NCBI GenBank assembly: GCA_037074705.1 | Contig: CM073591.1 | Coordinates: 165,304,032 to 165,368,031 of the forward strand | Length of the DNA stretch: 64,000 bases | Direction of reading: 5' to 3' | Source: Zhengitettix transpicula | Taxonomy: Eukaryota; Arthropoda; Insecta; Orthoptera; Tetrigidae | Part shown: positions 1 through 12,140 of the stretch, one piece after another | Layout of the letters: each line of letters opens with the position of its first letter | Numbering within the stretch: the stretch's first letter is position 1 | Position numbers and translations under genes: made by a program | The notes under the pieces: model-generated | The model's input: only the letters and a program-made list of their open reading frames with translations | Databases searched by the model: none | Told to the model about the DNA's origin: nothing

Positions 1-473
1 AAGGAACACGTGTACAAAATTTGCTCCATTTTGCTGCACGGGTGTAGATTTGTATGCCGAACATACACATACATACGCACTCACACGAAACAAAAATTTA
101 TTAAAAGATAAAAAAAATGGATTGTAACTCTTTTTGGCTTCATGGGTGCCCACCCCTACTATAGACCCTTTTTAAAATTTCAAGGACCCTCTTGATAATT
201 CATGGTCTAAATCAAGAGAATAAAAAATAATGTTAGGATGAAATTTGTATAATTGTTTATACCTGCACTAGTTTGGTACATAACTAAACGATGCTTGTCA
301 AATAAACTGAGTTTTACTGGCGTATTCGTGTTTTGTTACGGGTTTGAAAGAGAGTCATGTTCAGTCTTACGAACTTTCTAATACAAATAACGAAAACTCT
401 GCGTTAAATTAAACAAAGTAATGATCATGTATGTGCGCTGTTTTCGAACGGGAAATCCGATGAATACGTCCGC
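1..473. other. AT-rich non-coding DNA
   Basis: No ORF with coding character, no RNA gene and no recognised repeat was found here. The stretch runs into the GC-rich block that starts near 474. Confidence 0.5.
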
Positions 474-765
474 TTGTACGTAGGAGCGTATGAGAGACAT
501 GTGGCGCGGCGCCGGAGGGGAGCGAGCGCCAGTGCGGTGTGGCTCGGTGCAGTGCAGTGTGTCTGCGGCTGGCCAGGCGAGCAGACGTGCATCCATGTGG
601 CTCAAGGACCCGGCGGATTCGCTCCTGCCCAATGGCGGCGACTCCAGGGCGGAAGCACCGAACGAGTAAGCTTACCTACCTGTAACAGTTGTTGTAGGCG
701 AGTGCGATCAGGCCCGAGGGCTTCGGCCTGTTTGTTGTGACATCTTCCAGCTGTTCAACCTCCGG
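474..765 (+). promoter_or_regulatory. CpG-rich island, candidate promoter / 5' exon region
   Basis: Seen: an abrupt GC- and CpG-rich block (for example ggcgcggcgccggaggg near 503) in otherwise AT-rich DNA. It contains a short ATG ORF and a strong-looking splice donor, gaGTAAGC, at 666. Inference: such islands often mark promoters with a first exon. The donor is on the + strand, the same strand as the NT5C2 exons downstream, so this could be the start of that gene, but 55.7 kb separates them and no transcript evidence is available. It could instead be the 5' end of another transcript, or a GC-rich repeat. Confidence 0.35.
595..665 (+). CDS. Candidate short 5' coding exon (hypothetical)
   Basis: An ATG at 595 opens 23 codons plus two bases, beginning MWLKDPADSLLPNGG and rich in Pro, Asp and Gly, up to a GTAAGC donor at 666. 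Read through, the frame stops at 667-669, so the ORF is only meaningful as a spliced exon. It ends with two bases (GA) of a codon. The first recognised NT5C2 exon at 56362 supplies exactly one base to complete a codon, so the phases are compatible. However, NT5C2 proteins normally have a Lys-Tyr-Arg-Arg-type segment just before the first recognised exon. A direct splice would lack it, so an unseen intermediate exon would be needed. The -3 position is T, a weak start context. The call is speculative. Confidence 0.2.
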
Positions 766-3700
766 CGCGCCAAGGTTCACGAGTGACCTTGGGGGCTACG
801 ATCGCTATGAGAACAGACGCTTTCGTACTTTGCCAGGTTTTTCTCCTTGTCACCTCTTGTGTGACAGGCGGCCCTCTTACTGTTCTCCATTGCGCTAAGG
901 TCTAGATGTCACAATCAATTACTACATCCAACATCCCGACTTACGTTTGTTTTATTAACAGCGATCGCTGCTGTCTCCTTTCTACTTGCAAGCTCATTGT
1001 TTTAACGTCCTGGATGCCTCGTTATTGCCCCAACAAATGTTCTATTCTTATCGGAATGCTCACAAATGTTCATTTCGTTGGCTGTTTCCCATTTTCTGTT
1101 ACAACATTTTCGGGTTTCGCACATTCCAATTTTAGAAAAAAAAATACTAATTGATCGTTGAAAACTTATTTTAAAGAATCCTTTCATAATATGAAGCTAT
1201 TTTTGACGTACGTTCTTACTTGAATTTCCTTTGTTTTCCTTTGTTTTTATAAAGGGCGAGGTGTCCATGTATATATAAACAAATTATTCACAAATGATAA
1301 TGCAAGCTTAGTTTTAAATAATCTCATTTTATATTTGGACGGAATCGAGTACACAACATCCGTATAATCGTAAACCTTGCTCTAAATTCTCCCTTCGGAA
1401 GATGTACATTTTTTATTCACGATAATAACATAGATTTTCCCCCCTCATCATTATTTTCTGCCTTTTGTGTATTTTTATACTTCGGTTACCTCAACAACGT
1501 TTTAAAGTTTCGTCTTTCACTTTAATCAGTCAGCCAAGAGGGAACCCGATTAATACAATTTCAACTATATACACAACCAGTTATCAAAACTGATATTTAG
1601 ATTTTGTCGATGAAATATTGAAGGAAACAAAATTAATAATTCGTAACATGGAACATGTATAAGCAAAGCACTGTAAAAAAGTCTTTTAATATAATATAAT
1701 GTTAAGGAATGCGAGAAATAGACTTGCTATTTACAAGTAATATGTTCATCTCAAGTTTTTTAAGTTAACATAATTTTTTAAACATGTTGTTAATGTATTA
1801 ACGGAAGAAATAAGCCATTATTAGTTTATATTATGATACTCAAGATGTTGACATAAAGCATTTATAAATTTGCTGATTGTGGCTACACTTTGTCTTTTTT
1901 TGCACTCTGATTATTTGGATACTTAATAGAGTTTGAAAAATGTTCCATTCAATTTTAAAATTAAGCTAATATCAGCGTTTGAACCACGAAGGTTGGAGTT
2001 TTAACTGTGTTTTGGAGGAATTGAGCTGCAGTACAGAATGATTTTAAGTTTATGACGTCATGTGAAGATGGAAATGAAGTTGTCTTTCTTGTAGAACGTT
2101 GTTCACATCTCTTTTAAATTTTCTGACCTTCTGTACCGAGCAGTCACTTATGGAAATTTTTTTCCATCTTCAACTTTTGTCATAGATGTCTATTCGTTTG
2201 TTCCTTAATTCTCTCCTCTTCCAAAAACTGCACAATGAGAAAAAAAAACTAATTTACTATTACCAATACGCCAGATTAAATTAATTCTCTATATAGAATT
2301 AGTATATTGATCATTAAATTACTTATATACATTGTTTATTAATTATTAATTATTTCGCGGTTACGTGACATTGCAAATTTATTCTAATAATAAATTTAAC
2401 TAATTGTATTGTCAAATATCCGTTACTTGTGTGATGTATTTGAAAGTGTCCAAAAAGAAAAGGTTTAAAACATATAATTCAATTTTGTTTAAAAATGGAG
2501 AAACATCACTTTTATTTTCGTTATGTTGCTGATAATACTTTGATGCTATATAATTTTACTCCCGAATCCCAAAAAATCTATACCTCCTCTTTCACACTTT
2601 ATGAGTGAGATTCTAAAATCATTAATAGGAAACGAGTTCGTCATAAATAACGTCATAGCTTGCTTTTACTTCCATTGTTAACCCACCTTTTGTCCTTTTG
2701 TTGCCACTAGCATTATTTGTATCGCAAAAAGTCGGTGTTTGCTTTCACTGGAGTGTTAAGTCACTGAATACTTTGATCGGTTACGCCTGATCTTTTCATT
2801 GCGATTGTTAAAATGATGCTGTTTTTTTGCAACTCAATGAACTTACTTGTGCGGTTTACTTGGCAATAAAAATCGTGTTTAATATAAGAATTAGTGGAAA
2901 AAGTTGTTCTTTCAATTGCGCATTTTGAGCTGGAAATAATTCGATGTTTTTAAGACGAAATTATATATCCAATAATGAATCTTCTAATACTTGAAATCTT
3001 TTGCGATTGTCCTGTACAGATTACATCCATATCATACGCAAGGGCATTTTAAAATTTTGGAAATATATGTTTGTGGGTTCCAAGTTCTCTTTCAAGGTCT
3101 CTAGTCTTTGAGTGCGACTTGTTTTTTTCTTTGAAACTTTATTACATCTGCCACACACAAATCACGTTCATAAATGGAATAAAAAGTCAGCAGATAAACC
3201 CCAAATTTTCATTTTTCTGAGACGTGGGATTAATCTATGGAGCTTTAAGATTTCAGGTGGGCTTACGCATTCAAATGATTATTGTTAACCACACGCAGGG
3301 TCACAGATTAATTTGGATTGAACCTATGATAACATGTGATCTGAGAATTTATGTAACTTCGGAAGCACAATGAACCTTTACAGAGTTCTTGACTTCTTAT
3401 AACCTTTAATAAAGCAACACAGCTGCTTCTGCTCAATCTGAGCACTGTGTAATTGTTGGTTTGACCGTTCCGAGATGGTTAGTAAGATTGGGGGAAATAT
3501 AATTGCATATACATTCTAAGAATATATTTCTTCGAGTTAAGTAACAGGATTTCTTGAAATTCAGGAACTGAGAAACCGCGGAGTAAAATAACGATGAATG
3601 TTGGGAAATGACACGTGAAATGTCTACAGTTTTATATATTGAATTATCATCCATCCTAATTTAAATTTTCAGTTTCATTTTTATGCATTAAAAGATTAAT

Positions 3701-6429
3701 TATAACGAAATTAGACTTAGATATGATGCTTTCAGATTAGACTATAATTAGGTAAATAACGCTACTGAAATCTATTTATTTATCGAATTAGTATACTGCG
3801 TTAAGGTTGGGTTATGAAACACTCAATTATATCTATATAATTACTTTATTACCATTTGTTATATAGATTGACTTGAATTTAGTACCAAAACTTATTCGAT
3901 TTATAAATTAATGGTGCCAAAATATTAAACAATTCATCCACATATACAAAGTTCACACTGTAAAATAAGAAATATGTCAGGGTTCAATACGAAACGAACT
4001 AGCATGAAAATGACGATTGAATTTTCTTAGCAATGCAATAAGGGACAATCGCGGGATTTGCCAACACTCAGATATTATTTGATCGGAAGCTCTGCAATCC
4101 ACAATAAGAACCATCTGGATGAGCATAGCAGCATATTTGGTCTGCATAATATCTTGAAGGCTCCATCACAACATTAGCCAACACTATATCCAGACACACC
4201 TTGCCAAACTCAATCTGCTCTCTCCCATCCTGCAGTCAAGTTTTAGACAAACAGCTTCATCTGCCGTCTCCATGCAACTGCCCATCTGCCCTGAACCTTT
4301 TCATCTTTTCTGACAACCCCCTGCGTGGTAGAGACAAAAAAAATGTCTCCCAAGAATCCGTTTCCAGGCGTCATGCTTTGTTTACGAAAGCAAATTTTTG
4401 TTCCATTGGTGGACCCTTTGTATTTGAAGTTAAGGCTAAAGTGAAAATTTTTTCGTCCAAGAATTCGAAATGAGGTACACGATCACACCACAATAGTTTT
4501 AACACATACGATTTATAATTTTAAGAATATACAGTTTTACCTTAAAAACGTAATGGTTAAATTTATAAACAGTTTCATGAATGCATAGGAGATGAAATAA
4601 AAAAGAATAAAATATAGAAATCGAGAACTAGGATATTTTTGAGATAAATTGCTGTAATATAATCTCTTTCAAATTTTGACTTTATATAAACTGATACCTC
4701 CCATACAGGCCGATCGATGAAATATTCGTTGGAAAGCAGATTCTGAAAGGGATTTAATTAACGACCAAGTTCTGCAGAGAAATTCCTTTGACTGATGCGG
4801 TACCGTATTACTCTTGGAAATTGATATGAATACCGTTTTCATACCGACATAACTGAGTTCGGTATTAAGGTTTCGCCTCTAAATCCAGCTTCTTACCTGA
4901 CGCTGTACCTCAGGTTTTGAATTTAGAGAGAAACTATGCTACTAGAATTTGATTTAAATACAGTGGTTAACACCTCCCTCTGCGATTGTAGTTGTTCGAA
5001 AGATTAAAATAGATGTAGTGTCAATTGTAATGTAAGGAAAAGATTTTATTGCCAATTAGTTAAATTTGAATGACGAGAGCACGTTGGAAAAATGTAAACA
5101 AAACAAGGAGTGAAATAATTCAAAAGATTATGTTAATTTGTAACAAGTAAATAACGCATAATTAATGTAATTTTATGAAAGTATATAAGTCAAATGTAAG
5201 TAAACGTTTAGTCGCTGATGACCTACACGTTCATACGACCCAAAATAAAATATAAATAAAAAAATTCAAAAGAAGCATTTAGCAGCTATCAAACGGAAAA
5301 AGCAAATACAATTTAATTCATTGCGTTTTTCTGTAGTTGAGATTCAGAAAAAGTTGTATGCTTCTCGTAAGTAAAACGATGATGTTTCACAGGAAGTAAT
5401 ATTCAATTATATATTCAGCTGAGTAAGAAAATTTGAAGTTTAGACGGACTGGAGCAAGCATAATTTCGAGTTTATGTAAAGTACTTTTGAAATGGTTATC
5501 ATGAATAGCCCCGAAAATACAGCGATTTTCAAACTATATATAAAAGAATATTTGTCACTCGCGGACGACATATTTCTGTCTCATTAGGAAAATTTCATTT
5601 GAAGAAATCGTTAATAAGGGCTGTCGTCTTTCTAAAATTCTAAACAAATTGACGTAATAGAAACGACACAGCAGGACGTAATGTGAGAAAGGCTGCCGAG
5701 GAATGACATACAAAACTTCACCTTGAATGTGAAGGTGAAATAAACAACATGGAATGATTGAGAAACATCTGGGGGAAAAAATTTCACAGAACTGAAAGAA
5801 AGGATAGGGCAGTTAAATTTTTCTGAGCCACTGGTTAAAAGAGGATATAAGATAAAAACGGGAAGATGACCAATACTTTGCATGTTTTATGACAACAGTG
5901 AAAGAAGTCCACGATTTATAAACATTAAATAGGCGGCTCGAATAAAATGGAAACAACCCGTCAAAATTTAGCACTCCACTGAACATTTAATATGTTCCTA
6001 ATAATAATCTTGTGGTATGAAACTACAACAGTTTTTTTGAACATTTAAGTGAAATATTATTATAGATTAATAATCGTTTACATGAAAATGTACGGGATAG
6101 TAATAACTTGTTCATTCTCCTGTCTTATGTTCTGAATTGCTGTTCTATGCTGAATCCAACCCGTTTGTAATTAACCTGTTAGTACCTTCTCCTATGGCGT
6201 AAATTTTCAGTATTCTGCTTTTAATACAACATTTAAAAACTTTTGGACTGTGTTATGCCACTTTGGTAAAGGTTTGCATTGTTACTGAATTTCCCTAAAT
6301 TTTTCTTTTAATTTTATATATATGTGATTTATTAATATTGTTATTGGTTAATAACGACTCAGTATAGTAAATCATTTTTTCTAGTCGGGGGACAAATTTG
6401 CCGAGAGTTTCTCTCACGCACACAAACAT
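766..6429. other. Long non-coding AT-rich stretch
   Basis: Only short random-looking ORFs are present. No conserved protein motif, tRNA or recognisable mobile element could be supported. It is probably intergenic or intronic DNA with old unrecognised repeats. Confidence 0.45.
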
Positions 6430-6500
6430 TCATGCCCTCGTCGGGATTCGAACCCGGGACCTCCGTGATGTGCGGCAGTCACACTGACCCGTAAATTATT
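6430..6500 (-). repeat. tRNA-derived SINE head (B box)
   Basis: Read on the minus strand, 6443-6455 is GGGTTCGAATCCC, a perfect tRNA T-arm / pol III B box. It is preceded by a plausible tRNA-like body (GGTCAGTGTGACTGCCGCAC) and followed by CGACGAGGGC. A clean acceptor stem and CCA-end pairing are not evident, and the A box is poor, so this is better read as a tRNA-derived SINE or decayed tRNA than a working tRNA gene. The SINE body probably extends toward lower coordinates (about 6390). Confidence 0.55.
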
Positions 6501-7865
6501 TCCATGGAATTATAATTCACCTCGGCAATTCTATCAGATACTATTTTTTTTTGCGAGTTGGATTCCTAATTATGACACTTTTTGTTTAACGGCCATAATT
6601 TCTCTTTTTGGAACACCTCGTACCGCCGTTATCTAAAATTTCTTTTTTAACATCATTCTTCATGCTATGTCAGACTCCTCTTACGTTCTAAACACATTGA
6701 TTCCAAAACCGTTGATTTCTGTCGGAATGATTCCTCGCGTTAACGATCCTGTTCTATGTATTGGCTGTCTTAAGTACTTTTCCACGTATTCATTGAACAG
6801 TCAACGATTTTCGCCTCGTTAAGACGTTGGCTGGGTTACGTGATTACAGAAGATAGACGATAGCATAGTATATATGTATATTTCTTTCTTTCGTGATCGG
6901 CTTTACAGTCCTTGCTGAACCTTTGCCTCGACTACCTTTCTCCGGCTATCTTTATCTTGTGTCAACACCTTCCAGTCCCTGTACAGCCTACTACTTCTTT
7001 GTCCGCCAGCCAGGTTGTCCATTTAGTATCTTTTTTGGTATCCGCATCCCCCATCCTTGCCATATGCCCTACCCTTCTCAGTCTTGATGATCTTATGATC
7101 CTGCTGATAGATGGCTCTTTATATACAGAGTTCAGCACATTTTATGTAAATAAACACGTAATTTTTTAGTTCATTTCCTAAGCAGCGTAAATTGCAAAAA
7201 AAATGTGATGAATGCGTGAAAATTACTAGTTTATCGCACGCTTGCTGTGTTGTGTTCTTGAAAGGAACATATTAATGCATTTTTCTGATTATTTTCACTA
7301 GGAACTGTCTTTTAAATTTGATAACCGAGGAACAGTAGCGTAACTTCCTGCTGCTGTGAATATTTGGCTCCTTGCCAGAGCGTATCTGACTCACGTTCTG
7401 TGCGTCTTCCTGTATCCTCGCTGTAAACACTCCTGCGTTTCGATCAGATCTATTCTCCGTTGGCAGCAAAGCATTATTAAAAAAAAATAAAGTAGTAAAC
7501 TCTAATCGGGAACATGAAACTGCACTTGTAGAAGAGTAATGAAAATTAAACGGATAGACAGGATAAGTAATTTTAAAGTATGAAAAATAAAAGTCTTTGT
7601 AACAACACTGAAAGGTAGACGTGACTATGTGTCGTCAGGGCGTACGCTGAGTTTCCGGAAACTAGCGAACACTAATGCAACGTACGGTGGAGTGGTGAAT
7701 CAGCTTCTATTCTTACGCCGTTCACCGCAACTTGATTATCCAATTATTCAGCCGTGGGTTTCCTCAAAAAGGCTTGGGTTGAGATGATGAGGTAACTGAA
7801 TGGTAGAACGTGAACATTACACGCTATGGAAACAAGTGGGTCCTCGGCGTGTAGATAGTCGTTTT
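6501..7865. other. Non-coding DNA, no supported gene
   Basis: Short ORFs near 6.9-7.2 kb and 7.3-7.5 kb show no recognisable domain or splice context. Nothing else was identified. Confidence 0.4.
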
Positions 7866-8850
7866 TTTATTATTATTAAAAAAAATTATCTTTCGATTGT
7901 ACAGTTGGGTTTTGATACATTTATAAATATTTACAAAAATTATTGTAAATAATTTACATGTTAACTTGTGTAGGTGGAAAGTCCAGTGACTTTCCAGCCC
8001 TTGAGTTCTTGATTTGTAGTTCTGAGGGGTTTGGCGTGGAATGTGAGATGGGTATTTTGTTATTACTGTAATGGTTTGAAATGTTGAGCAGAGAGTGGCG
8101 TAGGTTGATTATCGGGCAGGGCGGTTATATTGGGGGGATTTGTCAGGAAGTGTCTGAGTGTTGGCGGGGAAGTATGAGGTCTATTGGGAGATTGTGTTTC
8201 AGGCGACGGCTTGAGGACGGCGGGGGCGATGGCTATGTATGTAGTCTATGGCCGGATTTGGGTGATTTAGGGTACTTTTGATATGGACTTGTTGATTATT
8301 GTTTTGATTATATCGATTTGGATGTCTTTGAGAATTTTAGTTTCCATTGGTAATGGAGCGAAGGATTTTGTTTTTTGTAATTTGGAGCTTTTGTGAGTGT
8401 GTTTTGGCGGCGGAGCCCCAGGGCAGGCGTAGGACCAAATGGGTTGGATTAGGGACAGATAGATTAGTCGTTTAGTATTGATTGAGAATGTGGAGTATTT
8501 GTTTAATAATAGGTATAGGGTTTTTAATTTATTGTTAATTTTGGGGATGCGGTTATTAATATGGCCTTGCCAGGTTAGTTTTGGGTCTAGGGTGAGTCCT
8601 AGGTATGTTACTTTTCTTTTTGTGGGAATAAGAGTTCCATTGAGGGTGAGAAGGATTAGAGTGGGTGAGTTTCTTTTTAGGTTGAAGGGTAGGATAGAGG
8701 ATTTGGAGGAGTTGATGTTGACTCTCCATTGTTTGGACCATGAGTCTAGGTTGGAGTTGGAGAGGTTGTAGTCCTGTGGTGAGGGAAGGGGTTTTGAGTA
8801 GGATGGTGATGTCAGCAGATAGTCGTATTATTGAATACAAAGGTATCACG
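7866..8850 (-). mobile_element. Jockey-like LINE fragment, reverse transcriptase 3' half (decayed)
   Basis: Minus-strand translation gives the carboxyl half of a Jockey-type non-LTR reverse transcriptase in broken frames. There is a degenerate catalytic-box remnant (SADITILL, for an FADDTAIL-type motif) near 8800, then PKTNLARPY in the region that normally reads YLGLxLDxKLxW. Next come a region similar to the thumb/C-terminal part of such RTs and a basic RRLKHN-type C-terminal segment near 8220. An A-rich stretch in minus orientation (T-rich on +, 7861-7890) may be the 3' tail. The fragment is 5' truncated near 8850, as LINE copies typically are, and cannot encode an active enzyme. Confidence 0.7.
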
Positions 8851-10684
8851 ACACGCAGTTAACAACAAAGAATTGGCGAACAGTAAGAAAAATAAGACAA
8901 AGCAAATCAGAAAAACAAAATGTTAAATCACGTATATATAAACGACTGGAGAAGCTATTGACCGACATGAAGAAGGTAGAACCAATTAATTGAAATTATT
9001 TTTCCCATCGACGTTCGTATTTCTTAGGTTTTTTATTGTTATGGTGAATACTAGAGAAACTTCGCATACTGATGTAATCACTTGATGAGTTTGTGTTTTA
9101 AAGTAACATCATAACGCATAGTTCATTAAAAATTTGATAACAACTGAAGAATTTCTTATTTAAACATTATACAAGGCAAATGAAGATGATTTATAAGTTG
9201 CTTCCAAAACAAACGTCGACGTCTCAGAACACCAGCCGTAATAATTGTAATCAATTTTATTTTATTGATGGAATGACTTGTAATTTTTCTACCTTTTACG
9301 TATAACTTTATTGCCGACACTGTCAGGAATATAAACGAAAAAAACTAACATTTTCTATATTATTGTCGAATTATGGGTGAGTTTCAGCATCCTCTGTCAG
9401 GATTTCTAAATTTAGTCAGGTCTTTCACCTGGCGACACGAATAAGGACAAACTGCCCTCCGACACGCTTCTCCGAACAAAGAGACTCTGAAAATAGATCT
9501 GTGAAACCGAAACTGAAGACCAGGTTTAGTGTTTGCGAGAATAACTTACTCTCGTGAGCAGAAGTTAGCATGTGAAAACACCGGTAACGTAGTGTCGGTA
9601 ATCGATCACAGATAAATTAATTATTCATTCTTAAACTTTCATTTATGAGCGAAGAAGATACTCCACTAAATCTCTCTAATAGATCACGAAAATTACTCGA
9701 TTTGTTTGACGCGGAAAAGAGGTAAAGCACAGCAGTTCTTGAACTACGAATCCAATATATTTCGATAACAACAAATTCCGATGAATAAATGAAGATGAGC
9801 AGTCTCTGGCGCAATACAGCCTCCAGCGGCAGCAGCGTTGCTATTTCTGGAATTTATGGTGCTTTTCTAGAAATTGGGTCAAGAGAACTGGGCCTCGTCT
9901 AAAAAAAAAAAATTTCGCTCATATGAAACTGCAAGTTGTATCAATGCAATACGTGGTCAGCCATAGGGAATAGAAGAATTAACCCGATTCTACTTGCATG
10001 TAATACAAAATCAAACTAAATTTATTATGAATGAATAAATACTAACGATTATCAGTTAAGAGTTTCAATTGATTTTTAAACCTATTGATCAAAATTATAC
10101 CTCATTTACAGTTGTTACGTATAATCGAAGTGCAGGACCAATATCACTTATTCACTCAATGGATACGAGTACTAATCGCGCAGAAAAAAAAATTCTATTT
10201 TTTCGACAATAGACATGATACAAATTGAAGCTATTTAAAAAAACACACATCTTTCGGTAAATCTTAGTTTCATTGCCCAAGATTAACCTGAAATTGTATG
10301 TGATATTCAAGTATATCATCTGTTACCTATCTGGCTAGTATTTTAATTTGATTTATTTTTAACGTAATTAATTAAGGTGTGTGTAGAACCGCGCGTAGTT
10401 TTACGCGAGTAAAGGTCCTTTTTATTTATTTTTTGTTTAAACTGCAATTTTAGGCAGTCGCTTTGTGACAGTGCGATGGCGAACAGGGAACTGACAAGGT
10501 TGGAGTCGTTAAAATCTCCTGGGGTGAATTTTGTCTCCGCCCCGGCAGAGCAGAGACTTAAGTACTTGGTCATTTTAGAGACAAAGAGACTCCCACGCCC
10601 TCAGAAAAAGTCTCCGACCTCATGGAAATAACTCCGAGCCGCGAAAGTAAGTGACGACGATTAGTCAGACACATTTAAAGAAGA
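8851..10684. other. Non-coding DNA, no supported gene
   Basis: No domain-bearing ORF was found. A locally GC-richer patch around 10380-10570 (near ccgcgcgtagttttacgcg) precedes the purine-rich block and may belong to the same unknown repeat. Confidence 0.35.
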
Positions 10685-11060
10685 GAAAATTAGAGAAAAT
10701 TTTAATTCGAGGAGGAGGAGAAAAGAAATGGAAGTTTGAGGTCACAAGCTTTTGAGAAAGGCTGCAGAGGACCGCAGTCACGGAATAGATTTTGGACAGT
10801 TTGGAAGTAGTTTTTGAGAGGAAAGTTTTGGAAACGAGTGATGAACTAGATTTCGGAGAAGGCAGTTCAGGCGACAGTCGTGAAATAATTGTTGGTGAAA
10901 TATTGTATGAGAGAATAGTTGGTAAATTTTTTCAAGCAGTGTGTGTTGAATCAGTAAAAACAGTTCTGGGACAGTTTTTGGTAGGACTTTGAGAGGCAGT
11001 TCCGAAAGAGTTTTTGATGTGGAGTTGTCGGAAAGGAAGAATCGAATCCCACCCACCAAT
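10685..11060 (+). repeat. Purine-rich, strand-asymmetric block with quasi-repeats
   Basis: The + strand is strongly biased to G and A, with very little C. Loosely repeated phrases occur, such as gacagtttggaagtag / gacagtttttggtagg and tttgagagg, separated by about 180 bases. No known protein was recognised on either strand; the 93-codon minus ORF is rich in Ser, Leu and Pro, as expected from the bias. It may be leader or LTR sequence of an unrecognised retroelement, or a degenerate tandem repeat. Confidence 0.35.
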
Positions 11061-12046
11061 GGAAGCTTGTGCAGACTGTGTTTGGAGAAAATTTACAGAG
11101 ATCGTCGCAGAAGTTAAAATTTTAAGTAAAGATGTGAGGAGGAAAACGTGTGTACATTCGCACCAATTTATTTAAAAAGAATATCACCACAGATACACGT
11201 ACATATTTTTAAATGCTCTCGTGCCAGGGTTTCAATATTTGTATGGATAGATAAAATTGTCATCTAATAATTTATATTAAATCAATTTTAATATTAAAAA
11301 ATTAATTTTTTATTAAATTGACCAAATTAAGTGATAGGAAATTAGAGTAGTGATTTCAGTTAAATGAATAATTAAGCCGACACTTTCAATAATTATAGAC
11401 AGTCATCGTTTCGAAGAGTCATTAGCAGCAAATGCAGTTTTCGCTCTCCTCTTCCATTCGTTTATACATTTTAAAATTGGGTAATTCTTGTAGTCTCCGT
11501 ATACAAAAACTACCTAAAGTTAATTACGATTGATCACTAATGCCAGATTGAGGATTTAAATTTGAGTGAAATTGTTTTAACTGAACATAGTGAAATAACA
11601 GAAATTTAATAAATTATCGAATTAAGCTCGAGTACTAATTATTTTATTCCAGAGAGAAGCAATGAAATTTTCACACTCCATATGAAAATTTTGTTTTATA
11701 AAAACACTGTACAGATTATGAAAGCCTCTATTACAGAAAATTATCCATTACAGTTGGAAAGTCTGAAAAGTGAACAGTGTAATCTCGAGTGGCGGCTATA
11801 GAAGATTTAATATACGCGGAAAATAAGGACAAGAGAATCGTTTGGAAGACTCTGAACAAGATGATGTGCCAAGTAATTATATAAGAATGCGAAGATCTGT
11901 ATTATTTACAAAAACAATCAGGAACTACGAACTGCGATTGTCGGTGTAACAAAGAATATCAATTTCACTTTAGGTTTTCCAAGTATTTACTTTCTTCATG
12001 CCGGCCAATTGGTTATGTAGTCGTTTCTTGTAATAAACAACTGTAT
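11061..12046. other. Non-coding AT-rich DNA
   Basis: No supported feature was found. The 3' part leads into the Penelope-type repeat end. Confidence 0.35.
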
Positions 12047-12140
12047 TGTGCAGTTGTGTCGCTCTAGGTTCTTGTGTTTTTAGTTTTTTTCGCACCTGAA
12101 GAAAGGAACAAGGTTTCCATAAAAGTTGTGTGGTATTTAT
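12047..12140 (+). repeat. Penelope-type repeat end with decayed hammerhead-like motif (copy 1)
   Basis: About 90 bases match the repeat on the minus strand at 54845-54935, including gtgcagttgtgtcgctctag and then gcacctga(a/c)gaaaggaac and gttgtgtggtat. CTGAAGA (12096-12102) is followed by exactly 17 bases and then TAAAA where a hammerhead core would have GAAAC. The GTGC at 12047 can pair with GCAC at 12092, and GGAA/TTCC can pair inside the 17-base interval. Penelope-like elements are known to carry hammerhead ribozymes in their terminal repeats. Assignment to that class rests on this motif and is not proven; this copy has lost the G of GAAA. Confidence 0.5.

Noticed and set aside
474..740. 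88-codon ORF across the CpG island
   Set aside because: Composition follows the GC-rich DNA and it runs through the splice donor. The shorter frame starting at 595 is the more plausible exon.
10778..11059. 93-codon minus ORF
   Set aside because: Explained by the purine/pyrimidine bias of the tract, with no recognised motif.
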